A stretch of 64,000 bases of DNA from an uncultured Lachnoanaerobaculum sp. (GTDB lineage Bacteria; Bacillota; Clostridia; Lachnospirales; Lachnospiraceae): the NCBI GenBank assembly GCA_937925515.1, contig CALALP010000045.1, positions 38,029-102,028 on the forward strand, given 5' to 3'. Below the pieces are notes generated by a model. The model worked only from the letters and a program-made list of their open reading frames with translations, made no database searches and had not been told where the DNA came from. The translations under genes were made by a program, and so were the position numbers. Positions 36,060 to 45,324 of the stretch are shown piece after piece. Positions within the stretch are counted from its first letter, which is position 1; every line of letters begins with the position of its first letter.

Positions 36060-38309
36060 CTAAAAGTCAAAATCAAAATCATCTAATTGATTAATTGTTT
36101 CCTCATCTAATTTAGGAATTTCAGTATTTAATATTTCACTTACCTGAGCCGGATTAACTCCCCAAATCTCTCCTAAATTTTCGGCTATTTGATCTTTTTC
36201 ACTAGCATTATAATTTGTAAATGCTCTCCTTAGACATACAAGCGAATGTTTAAATTCATCTTCATCTAATGTATCCATATAATCACTTAACTTAATCCAT
36301 AAACTTTGCCTTAGTATAAGTGAATAATGATTTTTCATAGAAAGTCCCTCAAACCAACCTGCACCAAGTTCAGCAGGCATTCCCTTTGAAAGTCTTTTTT
36401 CAACTTCAATTCCGAGTCTATCTGCATTTTCCTCTCCAAGGTCAAGTAAAATCGCCATACATAGACCTGAAATCTTGGTATTAAGGTCATCTCTTGTAGC
36501 GATAAGCTTAATTTTATTTATCCAAATCTCCTTTTCCAGTTCATCATTTTCCATAATTATATTATTTAAGGTTAAAATGTCATCTGCCAATATGCTTGCA
36601 GCATTTGTATCACAATTTGCCTCTTTTTCCAAGTTAAGAGTTGCTCTTAATGTAAGTTTATATAAAAGAGGGCTTACTCCTGATAAATCAAGTTTTCTTA
36701 TATCTCCATAGTTAAGTGCCATATTTAAAGAATTTGAAATAGCAGCAATGTCATGTATTGAAATATTTTCCATACTAAATTCATCAATTTTTTGTAATGC
36801 TAAATATAAATTCTTAGGAAGTCCACAAAGAAATGAATCTTGAAAAATCTCTGCGATTTGACTTAGTTGTGTGATATTTTTAATTCTTTCTCCAAGCTCA
36901 AAACTTGCAGCCATTTCAATAGTATCTCCCTTTAAAATACTTTCTACAAGCTGTATCTCTGCCTCGGGAGTCCACCTAAGCACCCACTTTTCCTGCCAAG
37001 AACCACTTTCTTGATTTGAAGAATTTACTGTTGCAAATGCTATCTTTAGGACTGAAAGTTTATGCAAGAAAAATGAACGGTTCAAATCTAAAAATGCTAG
37101 CTCCTTTGATTTTACTCTTATATTTTCTCTTAAATCTAAAACTAAATCTTCTGCTGTAACTGATTTATATTTTTCTAATTTTAATTCAGCTAACTTTTCA
37201 TAAAAATCAACTTGAATAGAAGTTTGTACAGATTGAGGAGGAATAGAACCAATCTTAGTCCCTATGTCAGTACTTGCAAATGCAAGCACAAGTTCAGAAA
37301 AAGAACCATGCCCCATACAGGTAACAGCTGCATCTCTTAAATCTGAAAATGCAGGTATATTAGAACCTCTCATCTTAGCAAGTTGAAATGCAAGTCTAAC
37401 AGCCTCAATAACTTCAGCAGATGACACAATATTTCCATGTTCTCTTTGAAACTTTGCCAAAGTTGACAAATATTTATACACATGTGCGTCTTTAACATTT
37501 TCAACTCTATTTTCCCATATAAGCTCATAATACGCAGGAGCTTTATTTCCTGCCCCATAGCCGGAACGCTCACTAAGTCTAAAATATGAATATGGCATTA
37601 AAGTTTTCTTTGACTCTTTTTTAGGTAATGCCTTAAGTTGTTCATCACTTAGAAAGTCATTTTCATTTTCTTCAAAAAGCTTTATTCCCTCAGTGTGAAA
37701 TGCTCCTGTAATTATAACTATTTCAGAAAGCTTAATTCCTGTATCTAAAGCCTCTTTTATAACTCTTCTCATATAACTTTCTCTTACTATATCCTCAGCT
37801 ACACGAGTATTTTTATTTAAGCTAAATTCTCTTATACTTTTTCCAAACTCATAACTTCCATTAACATAAGAATCTAAATCATCACAATGTTCTATTGTTC
37901 TTTCCCAAAATACTTCTGAATCCTTATCTACGCTTAACTTATCAAGTTCAGCATAGACATTAAAATCACTGCCTGAAACATTTCTCTCTACATCATTAAG
38001 CCCTAAAAATATATCACTTGGCAAGTCGCAAAATCTACATTCTACCTTTTTTTGCTTACCCCAAAGAAGAGCTTGATACTCAGGAGAGTAAATTGAAAAT
38101 GGATACAATATAGTTTGTACAGGTGCAACAGTTGTATAAGCCATAACTGCAAATGGTGGCTTAATCTTTTTATCAGTTATTGCCGGTATTAAATTATTAA
38201 AATCTGACGGCCCTTCTATCAAAATAAGTTTCGGTTTGTACTTGTCTAAATATTTTCTTACAAAAAATGCTCCTGCCGGAGATAAATGGCGTATACCAAA
38301 TGTATTCAT
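36060..38309 (-). CDS. DUF5682-family protein
   Basis: 749 residues. The N terminus is diagnostic: MNTFGIRHLSPAGAFFV, then LILIEGPSDFN, with an early TIKI/TraB-like pattern (IVIITGAFHTEGI near residue 215). The rest is largely helical. DUF5682 occurs with VWA and MoxR ATPase genes in loci proposed to be NTP-dependent conflict systems. First gene of the transcript 38309 to 33465. AAGGAG site. Catalytic role unknown. Confidence 0.87.
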   Translation of the reverse strand: MNTFGIRHLSPAGAFFVRKYLDKYKPKLILIEGPSDFNNLIPAITDKKIKPPFAVMAYTTVAPVQTILYPFSIYSPEYQALLWGKQKKVECRFCDLPSDIFLGLNDVERNVSGSDFNVYAELDKLSVDKDSEVFWERTIEHCDDLDSYVNGSYEFGKSIREFSLNKNTRVAEDIVRESYMRRVIKEALDTGIKLSEIVIITGAFHTEGIKLFEENENDFLSDEQLKALPKKESKKTLMPYSYFRLSERSGYGAGNKAPAYYELIWENRVENVKDAHVYKYLSTLAKFQREHGNIVSSAEVIEAVRLAFQLAKMRGSNIPAFSDLRDAAVTCMGHGSFSELVLAFASTDIGTKIGSIPPQSVQTSIQVDFYEKLAELKLEKYKSVTAEDLVLDLRENIRVKSKELAFLDLNRSFFLHKLSVLKIAFATVNSSNQESGSWQEKWVLRWTPEAEIQLVESILKGDTIEMAASFELGERIKNITQLSQIAEIFQDSFLCGLPKNLYLALQKIDEFSMENISIHDIAAISNSLNMALNYGDIRKLDLSGVSPLLYKLTLRATLNLEKEANCDTNAASILADDILTLNNIIMENDELEKEIWINKIKLIATRDDLNTKISGLCMAILLDLGEENADRLGIEVEKRLSKGMPAELGAGWFEGLSMKNHYSLILRQSLWIKLSDYMDTLDEDEFKHSLVCLRRAFTNYNASEKDQIAENLGEIWGVNPAQVSEILNTEIPKLDEETINQLDDFDFDF

Positions 38310-38458
38310 AAATACTCCTTTAATTCAACTACACTTTAGCTAACAGTATAACACAAAGTTATTTCTTTTCCTATTGCTAAAACTATGCAAAACTTGATTA
38401 GTTGTAAAATTTCACTTATAATCAAATTTATCAAATGAATTGGAGGATTTGGAGAATA

Positions 38459-39514
38459 ATGGCAAATCTTTTATATAGTGAACAAGTAGATAGGGAAAAT
38501 GTATTAAAGCTAAGACAGCTTGCAAATGAACTTCCAAGCTATTGCAAGGAGTTTTTTAGAGGTATAGAGCCTAGAACTCAATCAAGAACCAGAATTGCGT
38601 ATGCTTATGATTTAAAAGTCTTTTTTACATTTTTATATGAAAATAATCCTGACCTTAAAAAAGAGTATGAAAACATAAAGTATATTCCTGTTGAAGTAAT
38701 GGACTCACTCACTCCAATAGACATTGAGGAATATATGGAATATTTAAAATATAGAACTGATAATGTACATGAGGTATTTAATAAAACTACCGGTGTAAAA
38801 CGTAAAATCTCATGTTTAAAAAGCTTGTATAAATATCTATATCGTACTGAAAAGATAAATAATAACCCAACTGAAAGAATATTTATGCCTAAGCTACATG
38901 AAAAAAATATAGTTCGTCTTGATGTAGACGAGATTGCAATTTTACTTGATGAGGTAGAAACAGGAGATAAACTAACTCAAAAACAAAAAGACTATCATAA
39001 AAAAACTAAGATTAGAGATCTTACAATACTTATGCTAATGTTAGGTACAGGCATAAGAGTATCTGAATGTGTCGGTCTTGATTTAAACCACATAGATTTT
39101 AAAAATAGCTGTATTAAGGTTTTTAGAAAAGGTGGAAAAGAGGGAGTTGTTTATTTTGGAGATGAAGTTTTTGAAATGCTTTTAAACTACTATGATTTAA
39201 GAAAATCAATAGTTGCAAAACCCGGACATGAAAATGCTCTATTTTTATCTCTTCAACAGACTAGATTAGGGGTTAGAAGTATTGAAAAATTGGTAAAAAA
39301 ATATGCTACATTGGTTAATCCTTTAAAACATATTACACCACATAAATTACGAAGTACTTACGGTACAAATCTTTACAAAGAAACAGGAGACATTTATCTT
39401 GTAGCAGATGTACTTGGTCATAAAGATGTAAATACCACTAGAAAACATTATGCTGCCATTGAAGATGACCGTAGAAGAAGTGCAAAAGATGCAGTAAAAC
39501 TAAGGAGAGGATAG
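38459..39514 (+). CDS. Tyrosine recombinase (XerC/XerD-like)
   Basis: 351 residues. N-terminal SAM-like core-binding domain with SRTRIAYAYDLKVFFTFL; catalytic domain with Arg in LGTGIRVSECVGL, HKLR (His-x-x-Arg), GHKDVNTTRKHYA with the second His and nucleophile Tyr. ATG at 38459 follows GGAGA; the frame start at 38435 has no site. Ends KLRRG at a terminator. It could be a chromosomal Xer enzyme or an integrase. No attachment-site repeats were found. It stands alone on the plus strand within an accessory block. Confidence 0.9.
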   Translation: MANLLYSEQVDRENVLKLRQLANELPSYCKEFFRGIEPRTQSRTRIAYAYDLKVFFTFLYENNPDLKKEYENIKYIPVEVMDSLTPIDIEEYMEYLKYRTDNVHEVFNKTTGVKRKISCLKSLYKYLYRTEKINNNPTERIFMPKLHEKNIVRLDVDEIAILLDEVETGDKLTQKQKDYHKKTKIRDLTILMLMLGTGIRVSECVGLDLNHIDFKNSCIKVFRKGGKEGVVYFGDEVFEMLLNYYDLRKSIVAKPGHENALFLSLQQTRLGVRSIEKLVKKYATLVNPLKHITPHKLRSTYGTNLYKETGDIYLVADVLGHKDVNTTRKHYAAIEDDRRRSAKDAVKLRRG

Positions 39515-39527
39515 CCCTCTCCTTTTT
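39502..39527 (+). terminator. Terminator of the recombinase gene
   Basis: Stem AAGGAGAGG/CCTCTCCTT with a five-base loop, followed by TTT. The stop codon is within the stem-loop. Confidence 0.8.
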
Positions 39528-39529
39528 AA

Positions 39530-39796
39530 TCAATCTGCCAAATAACATACTATGTTTGCCTTAATGCTATCATTACCCCCATATAGTGTAAGTGGAAGAA
39601 CAAATATATCTTTTTCATTATTTGTATTTTCTGAATTTGCTACATACAGAGCTAAAACATATTTACAATCTGCTTTTAATTCAATTTCAAATTATTTAAA
39701 TTTTTTCTCTATAAAAAAAGCACCAAATAACACCTATTCCCCAATAAGTATTAATGATGCTCTTTCATAATCATTTCGCCAATAAAACAAATAAAA
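39530..39796 (-). pseudogene. Decayed coding remnant after the TelA-family gene
   Basis: In one minus frame directly after the TelA stop, protein-like sequence runs FYWRNDYERASLILIGE, a stop, VLFGAFFIEKKFK, a stop, then FEIELKADCKYVLALYVANS and a good-looking C terminus ending LAD. Two in-frame stops and no start codon suggest a degraded gene rather than chance. I cannot name the family. The 282-base gap between the recombinase and TelA-family genes contains only this and the recombinase terminator. Confidence 0.5.
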
Positions 39797-41050
39797 TTAA
39801 TAAGGTAATTTAGGAGAGTTTATCTCATTACTTGTCTGCATACCACCTACATTTACCTTGCTCATATCAAGTAATTTTGCTCTCATTTCACTTTCAATCT
39901 GTCTTAACTCAACCTCTGCCGCTCTTCTCTTTTGTCTGCCCTCTTCTTGAATTCTTACAACCTCATCAAATGTAGAAATAAGTGCTTGATTTGTAGTCTT
40001 TAGAGTTTCAATATCAATAATACCTCTTTCTGACTCTTTTGCAGTTTCAATAGTTGCCATTTTAAGATTTTCAGCATTTTTCTTAAGCATTTCATTAGTT
40101 ACATCAGATACTGCTCTTTGAGCTTTTGCAGCCTGTGTAGAGTGATTAAGACCTATTGCTATTACCATTTGGCTCTTCCATAGTGGAATTGTATTTACCA
40201 AAGTTGACTGTATCTTTTCAGACATAACAGTATCATTACTTTGAATCAAACGTATTTGAGGTGCCATTTGAAGTGAAACAGTCCTTGAAAGCTCTAGGTC
40301 ATGTAGTTTTTTATCAAATCTATTGCACATTTCTGAAAAGTCTTTTGCCGCCTGTGTGTCCTCAGGTAAGTTTGATTGATTAGCCTTTTCAATAAGCTGT
40401 GGAAGTTCAACACTTTGTGCATGCTCAAGCTTTTTCTTTCCTGCAAGTATATACATAGAAATTTCTTTAAAGTATGCAAGATTTAACTTATACATCTGGT
40501 CAAGCATTGCAACATCTTTTAAAAGTGTAATCTGATGTGCCTCAAGTGCTGAAGAAATCTTATTTATATTAACTTCTGCCTTGTCATACTTTGCCTTAAA
40601 ACTTTCAAGCTGATTTGCTTTCTTTTTAAAGAAACCAAATAATCCCTTATCATCATTATCACTACTTTCCAAAGTTCTAAGCTCTGTAACTACACCTGTA
40701 AGCATAGTTCCTACTTCTCCCAAGTCCTTGGTTCTAACTGAATTTAATGCTGTTTCGGCAAAAGATGCAATCTTTTTTTGACTTCCTGCACCATACTGTA
40801 AAACGGTTTGAGAATTGGTTAAATCTATTTGACTTGCAAAATTATCAACCATTTTCTGCTCTTCAGGAGTAAGTCTTAGCTCCTCTTGAACCTTATTTTT
40901 AATTGCAACCTGTTCTACCTTTGTCTGTGTTTGACTTAATGTTTCTTCTGTTTTAAAAGGATCTAATGTAAGATTTGGAGTCGGAATTTCCTTACTCAAT
41001 AACTCCTCCATACTCATTTGTCCTTGCATATTTTGGTTTGTATCGCTCAT
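39797..41050 (-). CDS. telA: TelA-family (toxic anion resistance) protein
   Basis: 417 residues from ATG 41050 (AAGGAGGGG upstream); the frame to 41080 overlaps the upstream gene. Mostly helical, with SLQMAPQIRLIQSNDTVMSEKIQSTLVNTIPLWKSQMVIAIGL, the TelA signature. The family is linked to tellurite and cell-envelope stress tolerance, but its mechanism is unsettled. It follows an XpaC-like gene, the usual partner in Firmicutes. Confidence 0.9.
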   Translation of the reverse strand: MSDTNQNMQGQMSMEELLSKEIPTPNLTLDPFKTEETLSQTQTKVEQVAIKNKVQEELRLTPEEQKMVDNFASQIDLTNSQTVLQYGAGSQKKIASFAETALNSVRTKDLGEVGTMLTGVVTELRTLESSDNDDKGLFGFFKKKANQLESFKAKYDKAEVNINKISSALEAHQITLLKDVAMLDQMYKLNLAYFKEISMYILAGKKKLEHAQSVELPQLIEKANQSNLPEDTQAAKDFSEMCNRFDKKLHDLELSRTVSLQMAPQIRLIQSNDTVMSEKIQSTLVNTIPLWKSQMVIAIGLNHSTQAAKAQRAVSDVTNEMLKKNAENLKMATIETAKESERGIIDIETLKTTNQALISTFDEVVRIQEEGRQKRRAAEVELRQIESEMRAKLLDMSKVNVGGMQTSNEINSPKLPY

Positions 41051-41066
41051 ATTCCCCTCCTTAATT

Positions 41067-42326
41067 TTACTGCATGCCACTTATTTCATCTTTAGTAAGT
41101 CCCTCTTTTGCAAGCATGGTTGTTAAAACCTGTGCATCAGAAGAGGCATCGTATACATCATTTTTAAATAAATTATTAAGCATTTCTATAAATGCCTGAT
41201 TTATAGTATCTAAAGTATTTTCAATTTCTGTTTTTGCATTTATTATTTCATTACTTGGAAAACTTATTTTATCAAACTCCTTATATTTATCTACTAATTT
41301 AACTGTAGTCGGTAAATAATATTCCATAAATTTTTTCATCTGGCTTGATTCTTCCGGTTTAACCTTTACTCTTGCAAATATCTCTTTAAGTAACTTCTCC
41401 AAGTTATCAAGTTTTTGTGATATAATTTCTCCCGGAATATCATCATTTAATTTCCTAAGCTTTCTTATATAATCTTCTCCCTCTGAGATAAGGGAAATCC
41501 ACTCAGCCTTTTGTTCATCAGTCAAAGAGGCTGCTGCATCACTATCTTTAAGTTCTGAGTCAGCAATTTTTTCAGACACTTCAAGTTGTCGTCTTTGTTC
41601 CTCTATTTCAATGTAATTCCTATATGCTCTATTGTTAAGAATAAGTGTACTTCTTGAGGCGTCAAAATGTGCATCAGGAAAAATCCCCTGCTTTAAAATA
41701 GCCTCTAAGTTTTTAGTTACATTTCCAACTGATTCCCCTGTCATTCTTGCCAGTTCTGCAATATCAATATATTCCCTATCCTTAATATAATTATAATATC
41801 TTTTTGCATTATTTATATTGTTTATTTTTAACTGACCTGCAAAAATCCCAAATACTGAAAGCCCCATAAAAGCTGACCAAACTACAATACTAGAAACGCT
41901 TGTTGTAACCCCTCCACTTAAAAGCGTAATTCCAAACATTACCCCAAAAAACCAACCAAAACCTCTTTGTAGATTTCCTGATACTGACTTACTTTTCTTA
42001 AATCTTACAAGTCCATTTTGATTATAGTTATTATATACAGGATTATATTGATTGACATTGTTATATTTATTATTAGGGTTTACTACATTTCCTTGTACTT
42101 GTCCATTTTGATCATAATTTCTATAAACAAAGTTTTTTCCCTGTCTACTTGAATATCTGACTCTTGGTCTAAAAGACTCAGAATTGATATTTATATTTAA
42201 AGCCTCATTTACAGTAGTTGAAATTGTATCCTTAATTTGTCTATTTAAGTCTGAAAAATCTCCTGACGAAATCGCTCTTTGTACAGATTCCTTGATATCT
42301 TCTCCGATTCCTAAGCTGTCCTTCAA
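41067..42326 (-). CDS. XpaC-like (5-bromo-4-chloroindolyl phosphate hydrolysis) family protein
   Basis: 419 residues. TTG start at 42326 after a strong AGGAGGTG. N-terminal ~110 residues are low complexity and Asn/Tyr-rich; two membrane segments follow near 125-165 (FGWFFGVMFGITLLSGG); then a winged-helix-like EYIDIAELARMTGESVGNVTKNL and a long helical domain. The name reflects an old phenotype, not an established enzyme. It is coupled to the TelA-family gene (17 bases apart). Confidence 0.82.
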   Translation of the reverse strand: MKDSLGIGEDIKESVQRAISSGDFSDLNRQIKDTISTTVNEALNININSESFRPRVRYSSRQGKNFVYRNYDQNGQVQGNVVNPNNKYNNVNQYNPVYNNYNQNGLVRFKKSKSVSGNLQRGFGWFFGVMFGITLLSGGVTTSVSSIVVWSAFMGLSVFGIFAGQLKINNINNAKRYYNYIKDREYIDIAELARMTGESVGNVTKNLEAILKQGIFPDAHFDASRSTLILNNRAYRNYIEIEEQRRQLEVSEKIADSELKDSDAAASLTDEQKAEWISLISEGEDYIRKLRKLNDDIPGEIISQKLDNLEKLLKEIFARVKVKPEESSQMKKFMEYYLPTTVKLVDKYKEFDKISFPSNEIINAKTEIENTLDTINQAFIEMLNNLFKNDVYDASSDAQVLTTMLAKEGLTKDEISGMQ

Positions 42327-42459
42327 GTCTACACCTCCTCTTAGTATTTCTTTGTAAAACTTTTAGATGCTTGTCTAAATCATCATATCATATATTATGT
42401 ACTAAAATTACCTATTTGTCATCACTTTTTTCATTATTTTTTTGTAAATTGATTAAGAC

Positions 42460-42497
42460 AAAAAATAGTGCCTAAACCATAGCATGGTCTGACACTA
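42460..42497 (-). terminator. Terminator after the P1B ATPase gene
   Basis: On the minus strand arms AGTGTC and GGCACT plus inner ACCAT/ATGGT form a hairpin, followed by ATTTTTTG. It lies 10 bases past the ATPase stop. Confidence 0.75.
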
Positions 42498-42506
42498 CTT
42501 AATTTA

Positions 42507-44648
42507 TTATTCTTCACTTTCTATTAGATTTCCCATACTAGAAAGTGAAATTCCTATTGTAGCTGTATTATGTAATAATGCAGATATTTTAGGTGGTAAA
42601 ATTCCAAGTGTTCCTAATAAAATCAAAGAGGCATTATAACCAATAATAAAATTATAATTATTATGTATTCTTTCCATAAGCCTATTTGCAATTAGCTTAA
42701 GCACTGCAAGTTCCATTAAGTTATTACCTGAAATTGTAACATCTGCAACTTCTCTTGCAATAGCTGCTCCCTCTGATATAGCAATACCACAATCTGCCTC
42801 TGAAAGTGCCAAAGAGTCATTTATACCGTCGCCAATCATAATGACCTTATTACCTTTTTTCCTTTCATTTCTAATGTAGTCTGCTTTTTCGTCAGGTAAA
42901 ACCTCTGCATAGAACTCATCAATACCTACTTGCTCTGCAATAGACCTTGCTGTTTTTTCATTATCCCCTGTAATCATTACTGTCTTTTTAATTCCAAGTT
43001 TTTTAAGTTCTTCTAATACAAGTTTTGCCTCATCTCTCAAAGGATCATGTATACATATAATAGCTGAAAGTTTACCTCCTATTGCAAGGAATAGATAAGA
43101 AAATTCAGGCTTTAATTCATCAAGTATTCCCTCATCTTCTTTTGCAATTTCAGTCTTTTCATCTTCAAATACAAAATGCCTACTTCCTATTATAACCTTT
43201 ATATCATTTCCATTGCCATTACTTAACTTATTTTCTCTATGTTTATTTAAGTATTTTACATCAATAGTGGTAGAAATTCCATGTGCTACAATATAATTTA
43301 CTTTAGAATGCATTTCATTATGAATTATACCCATATCAGCTGCTTTTTTGACAACAGCATTTGCCATTGAATGAGGGAAATGTTCTTCTAAGCAAGCTGC
43401 TATTCTAATCATTTCTTCTTCTTTTTCCCCATGACAAGCAATAACATTTGCAACGGTTGGACATGCCTTTGTTAGAGTTCCTGTTTTATCAAGTACAATG
43501 GTATCTGCCTCAGCTAATTTCTCAAGTGCCTTGCCTCCTTTTACTCGTACACCATGGAAACTTGCCTCTCTCATTGCAGAAAGTACAGATAAAGGCATTG
43601 CAAGCTTTAATGCACAAGAAAAGTCAACCATTAAAACTGAAACTGCCCTTGTAATATTTCTTGTAAATAAATAAGTAAGTCCTGTTCCAAGAAGTGAATA
43701 AGGTACAAGTTTATCTGCAATTCTTGAGTACTTAGCCTCTGCATTTGACTTGAGTTTTTCAGATTCCTCAATCATTGCAACCATTTTATCATATCTTCCT
43801 TGACCTGCCTCACTCTTTACTTTTATTAAAATACTTCCCTCTTCTATAACTGTACCTGCATAAACTGAAGTATTTTTCTTTTTATGCACAGGCACTGATT
43901 CGCCTGTAAGAGAGGCTTGGTTTACCATAGCATTTCCCTTTTCAACAGTTCCGTCAATAGGGATAATGTTACCTGCATTTACTCTAACTATATCCCCTGT
44001 TTTTACTGTTGATATAGGAACTTGAACCTCAGTTTTATTTGTAACAAGCCATACCTTATCTACATTAAGCTGCATACTTCTTACTAAATCGTCAAGTGAT
44101 TTTCTATAAGTCCATTCCTCTAAAAGCTTACCTATATTTAAAAGTAACATAACTGAAGATGCCGTTGAAAAATCAGCCCTTACAATAGAAGTACCTATTG
44201 AAATTCCGTCAAGAACTTCTACTGTCAGCTTACCTTTAAATAAGTTTTTAACTGCTCTAACTATAAACGGCACTGCATGAACAACTGTAATTATTGTACT
44301 GATTGGCTTTGGTATAAATATATCTCTAACAAATTTAGAAACTAAAAGTGATACAAGTCTATCAAAGAAATCTCTGCTAAGTTTTCTTGAATTACTTATT
44401 GGAATCATTGCTGCAAGTTTTTTATCTTCAAATGAAAACTTTGACATAATGGATAAGACTTCTTCTCTTTTTCCATTGTTATAATGAATTACAACATCAT
44501 TTGTCCTTTCATAAACATTTGATCTGATAATAAAACTTTTAGACTCTAAATAAATAAGTAGCATATCAGCCTGCTTTAAATCCATTTTCTTGGAAATAAG
44601 TCTAAGTCTGATACGCCCCTTTGATTCATGTAATATTTGACATTTCAT
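42507..44648 (-). CDS. P1B-type heavy-metal-transporting ATPase
   Basis: 713 residues. N-terminal ~75 residues are an HMA-like ferredoxin fold without a CxxC metal motif. ATPase core has TGES (actuator), DKTGTLT (phosphorylation Asp), GDGINDSLALSEADCGIAIS, and about eight membrane segments. The ion-binding helix reads VDFSCALKLAMPLSVLSAM, with Ser-Cys in place of the usual CPC/CPx, so the ion may differ from copper or zinc. It is preceded by a one-base gap by a DUF6110 gene, its regular partner. Confidence 0.88.
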   Translation of the reverse strand: MKCQILHESKGRIRLRLISKKMDLKQADMLLIYLESKSFIIRSNVYERTNDVVIHYNNGKREEVLSIMSKFSFEDKKLAAMIPISNSRKLSRDFFDRLVSLLVSKFVRDIFIPKPISTIITVVHAVPFIVRAVKNLFKGKLTVEVLDGISIGTSIVRADFSTASSVMLLLNIGKLLEEWTYRKSLDDLVRSMQLNVDKVWLVTNKTEVQVPISTVKTGDIVRVNAGNIIPIDGTVEKGNAMVNQASLTGESVPVHKKKNTSVYAGTVIEEGSILIKVKSEAGQGRYDKMVAMIEESEKLKSNAEAKYSRIADKLVPYSLLGTGLTYLFTRNITRAVSVLMVDFSCALKLAMPLSVLSAMREASFHGVRVKGGKALEKLAEADTIVLDKTGTLTKACPTVANVIACHGEKEEEMIRIAACLEEHFPHSMANAVVKKAADMGIIHNEMHSKVNYIVAHGISTTIDVKYLNKHRENKLSNGNGNDIKVIIGSRHFVFEDEKTEIAKEDEGILDELKPEFSYLFLAIGGKLSAIICIHDPLRDEAKLVLEELKKLGIKKTVMITGDNEKTARSIAEQVGIDEFYAEVLPDEKADYIRNERKKGNKVIMIGDGINDSLALSEADCGIAISEGAAIAREVADVTISGNNLMELAVLKLIANRLMERIHNNYNFIIGYNASLILLGTLGILPPKISALLHNTATIGISLSSMGNLIESEE

Positions 44649-44649
44649 A

Positions 44650-44919
44650 TTATGCCTCTGAACTTGAACTATCTTCTATAATCTCTTCTTCTGTCTTGCG
44701 ATTATCATTTATATCCTTAGCCTCTGCTAAAATATCATTTACATTTTCCTGTAAATTTGTAGCTGTATCCATAACATACTCTTTAACTCTTAAAGCTGCC
44801 GCTGTTGTATGAGCATAAGCTTTCTTTGCGTCTTTACTTGTTAAAAGCTTAATTCCTGCTGAACCAAATAATACTCCTCCTACAAACAATGCTACTTTTC
44901 CTAAACCTTTATTTATCAT
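44650..44919 (-). CDS. DUF6110-like small membrane protein, partner of the P1B ATPase
   Basis: 89 residues from ATG 44919 (AAGGAGA upstream; the frame to 44943 lacks this support). One membrane segment, GKVALFVGGVLFGSAGIKLL, then a helix (SKDAKKAYAHTTAAALRVKEYVMDTA) and an acidic tail. Its gene nearly abuts the ATPase, so the products are likely coupled in expression. A role as an accessory subunit of the transporter is inferred, not shown. Confidence 0.78.
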   Translation of the reverse strand: MINKGLGKVALFVGGVLFGSAGIKLLTSKDAKKAYAHTTAAALRVKEYVMDTATNLQENVNDILAEAKDINDNRKTEEEIIEDSSSSEA

Positions 44920-44993
44920 TTTGCTCTCCTTTTCTTTAAACATAGTTTTAATATCACACTAATAATATCTTACACTAAGTCTATAATTTATGT

Positions 44994-45133
44994 AGTTGTT
45001 GCAAAATATCTATTTGTATGGGGTTTGTACCCCTACGGGGGACAAACCCCAATAATACATAAATATATTTATTTATTTTTCAACTGTAAACAAATAAAAT
45101 ACTGATATTCCTAAAACTAGATTTGCAACAACT
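44994..45133. repeat. MITE-like repeat, copy 2
   Basis: 140-base element with 12-base terminal inverted repeats AGTTGTTGCAAA (44994-45005) and TTTGCAACAACT (45122-45133). An internal inverted repeat (GGGGTTTGTACCCC, 45020-45033, mate 45037-45050, one mismatch) lies 26 bases from the left end. Same architecture as 5933-6075, and the end-proximal sequence GCAAAATATCTAT is shared. It fills most of the 405-base gap between the DUF6110 and GTPase genes; the remainder is AT-rich and featureless. Confidence 0.72.
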
Positions 45134-45324
45134 CCTATTTATACTTAATGCTTAAAAACGCTAATTTATTAATGCGACTCCTTTTGATAGAGCCTATAAT
45201 AACAGATAGTTTTTAAATTGTATATATGTTTTTATTACATTTTTATTTAAAATTAGATAAAAGGTAAACTATTATTAAATTTAAATGTAATTATCATTTG
45301 TATTTGATATATTAAATCAAAAAG

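Noticed and set aside
38435..39514. Recombinase as evidence for an integrated mobile element
   Set aside because: No att-like direct repeats, relaxase, phage or transposase genes were found nearby, and a chromosomal Xer-type role is possible.
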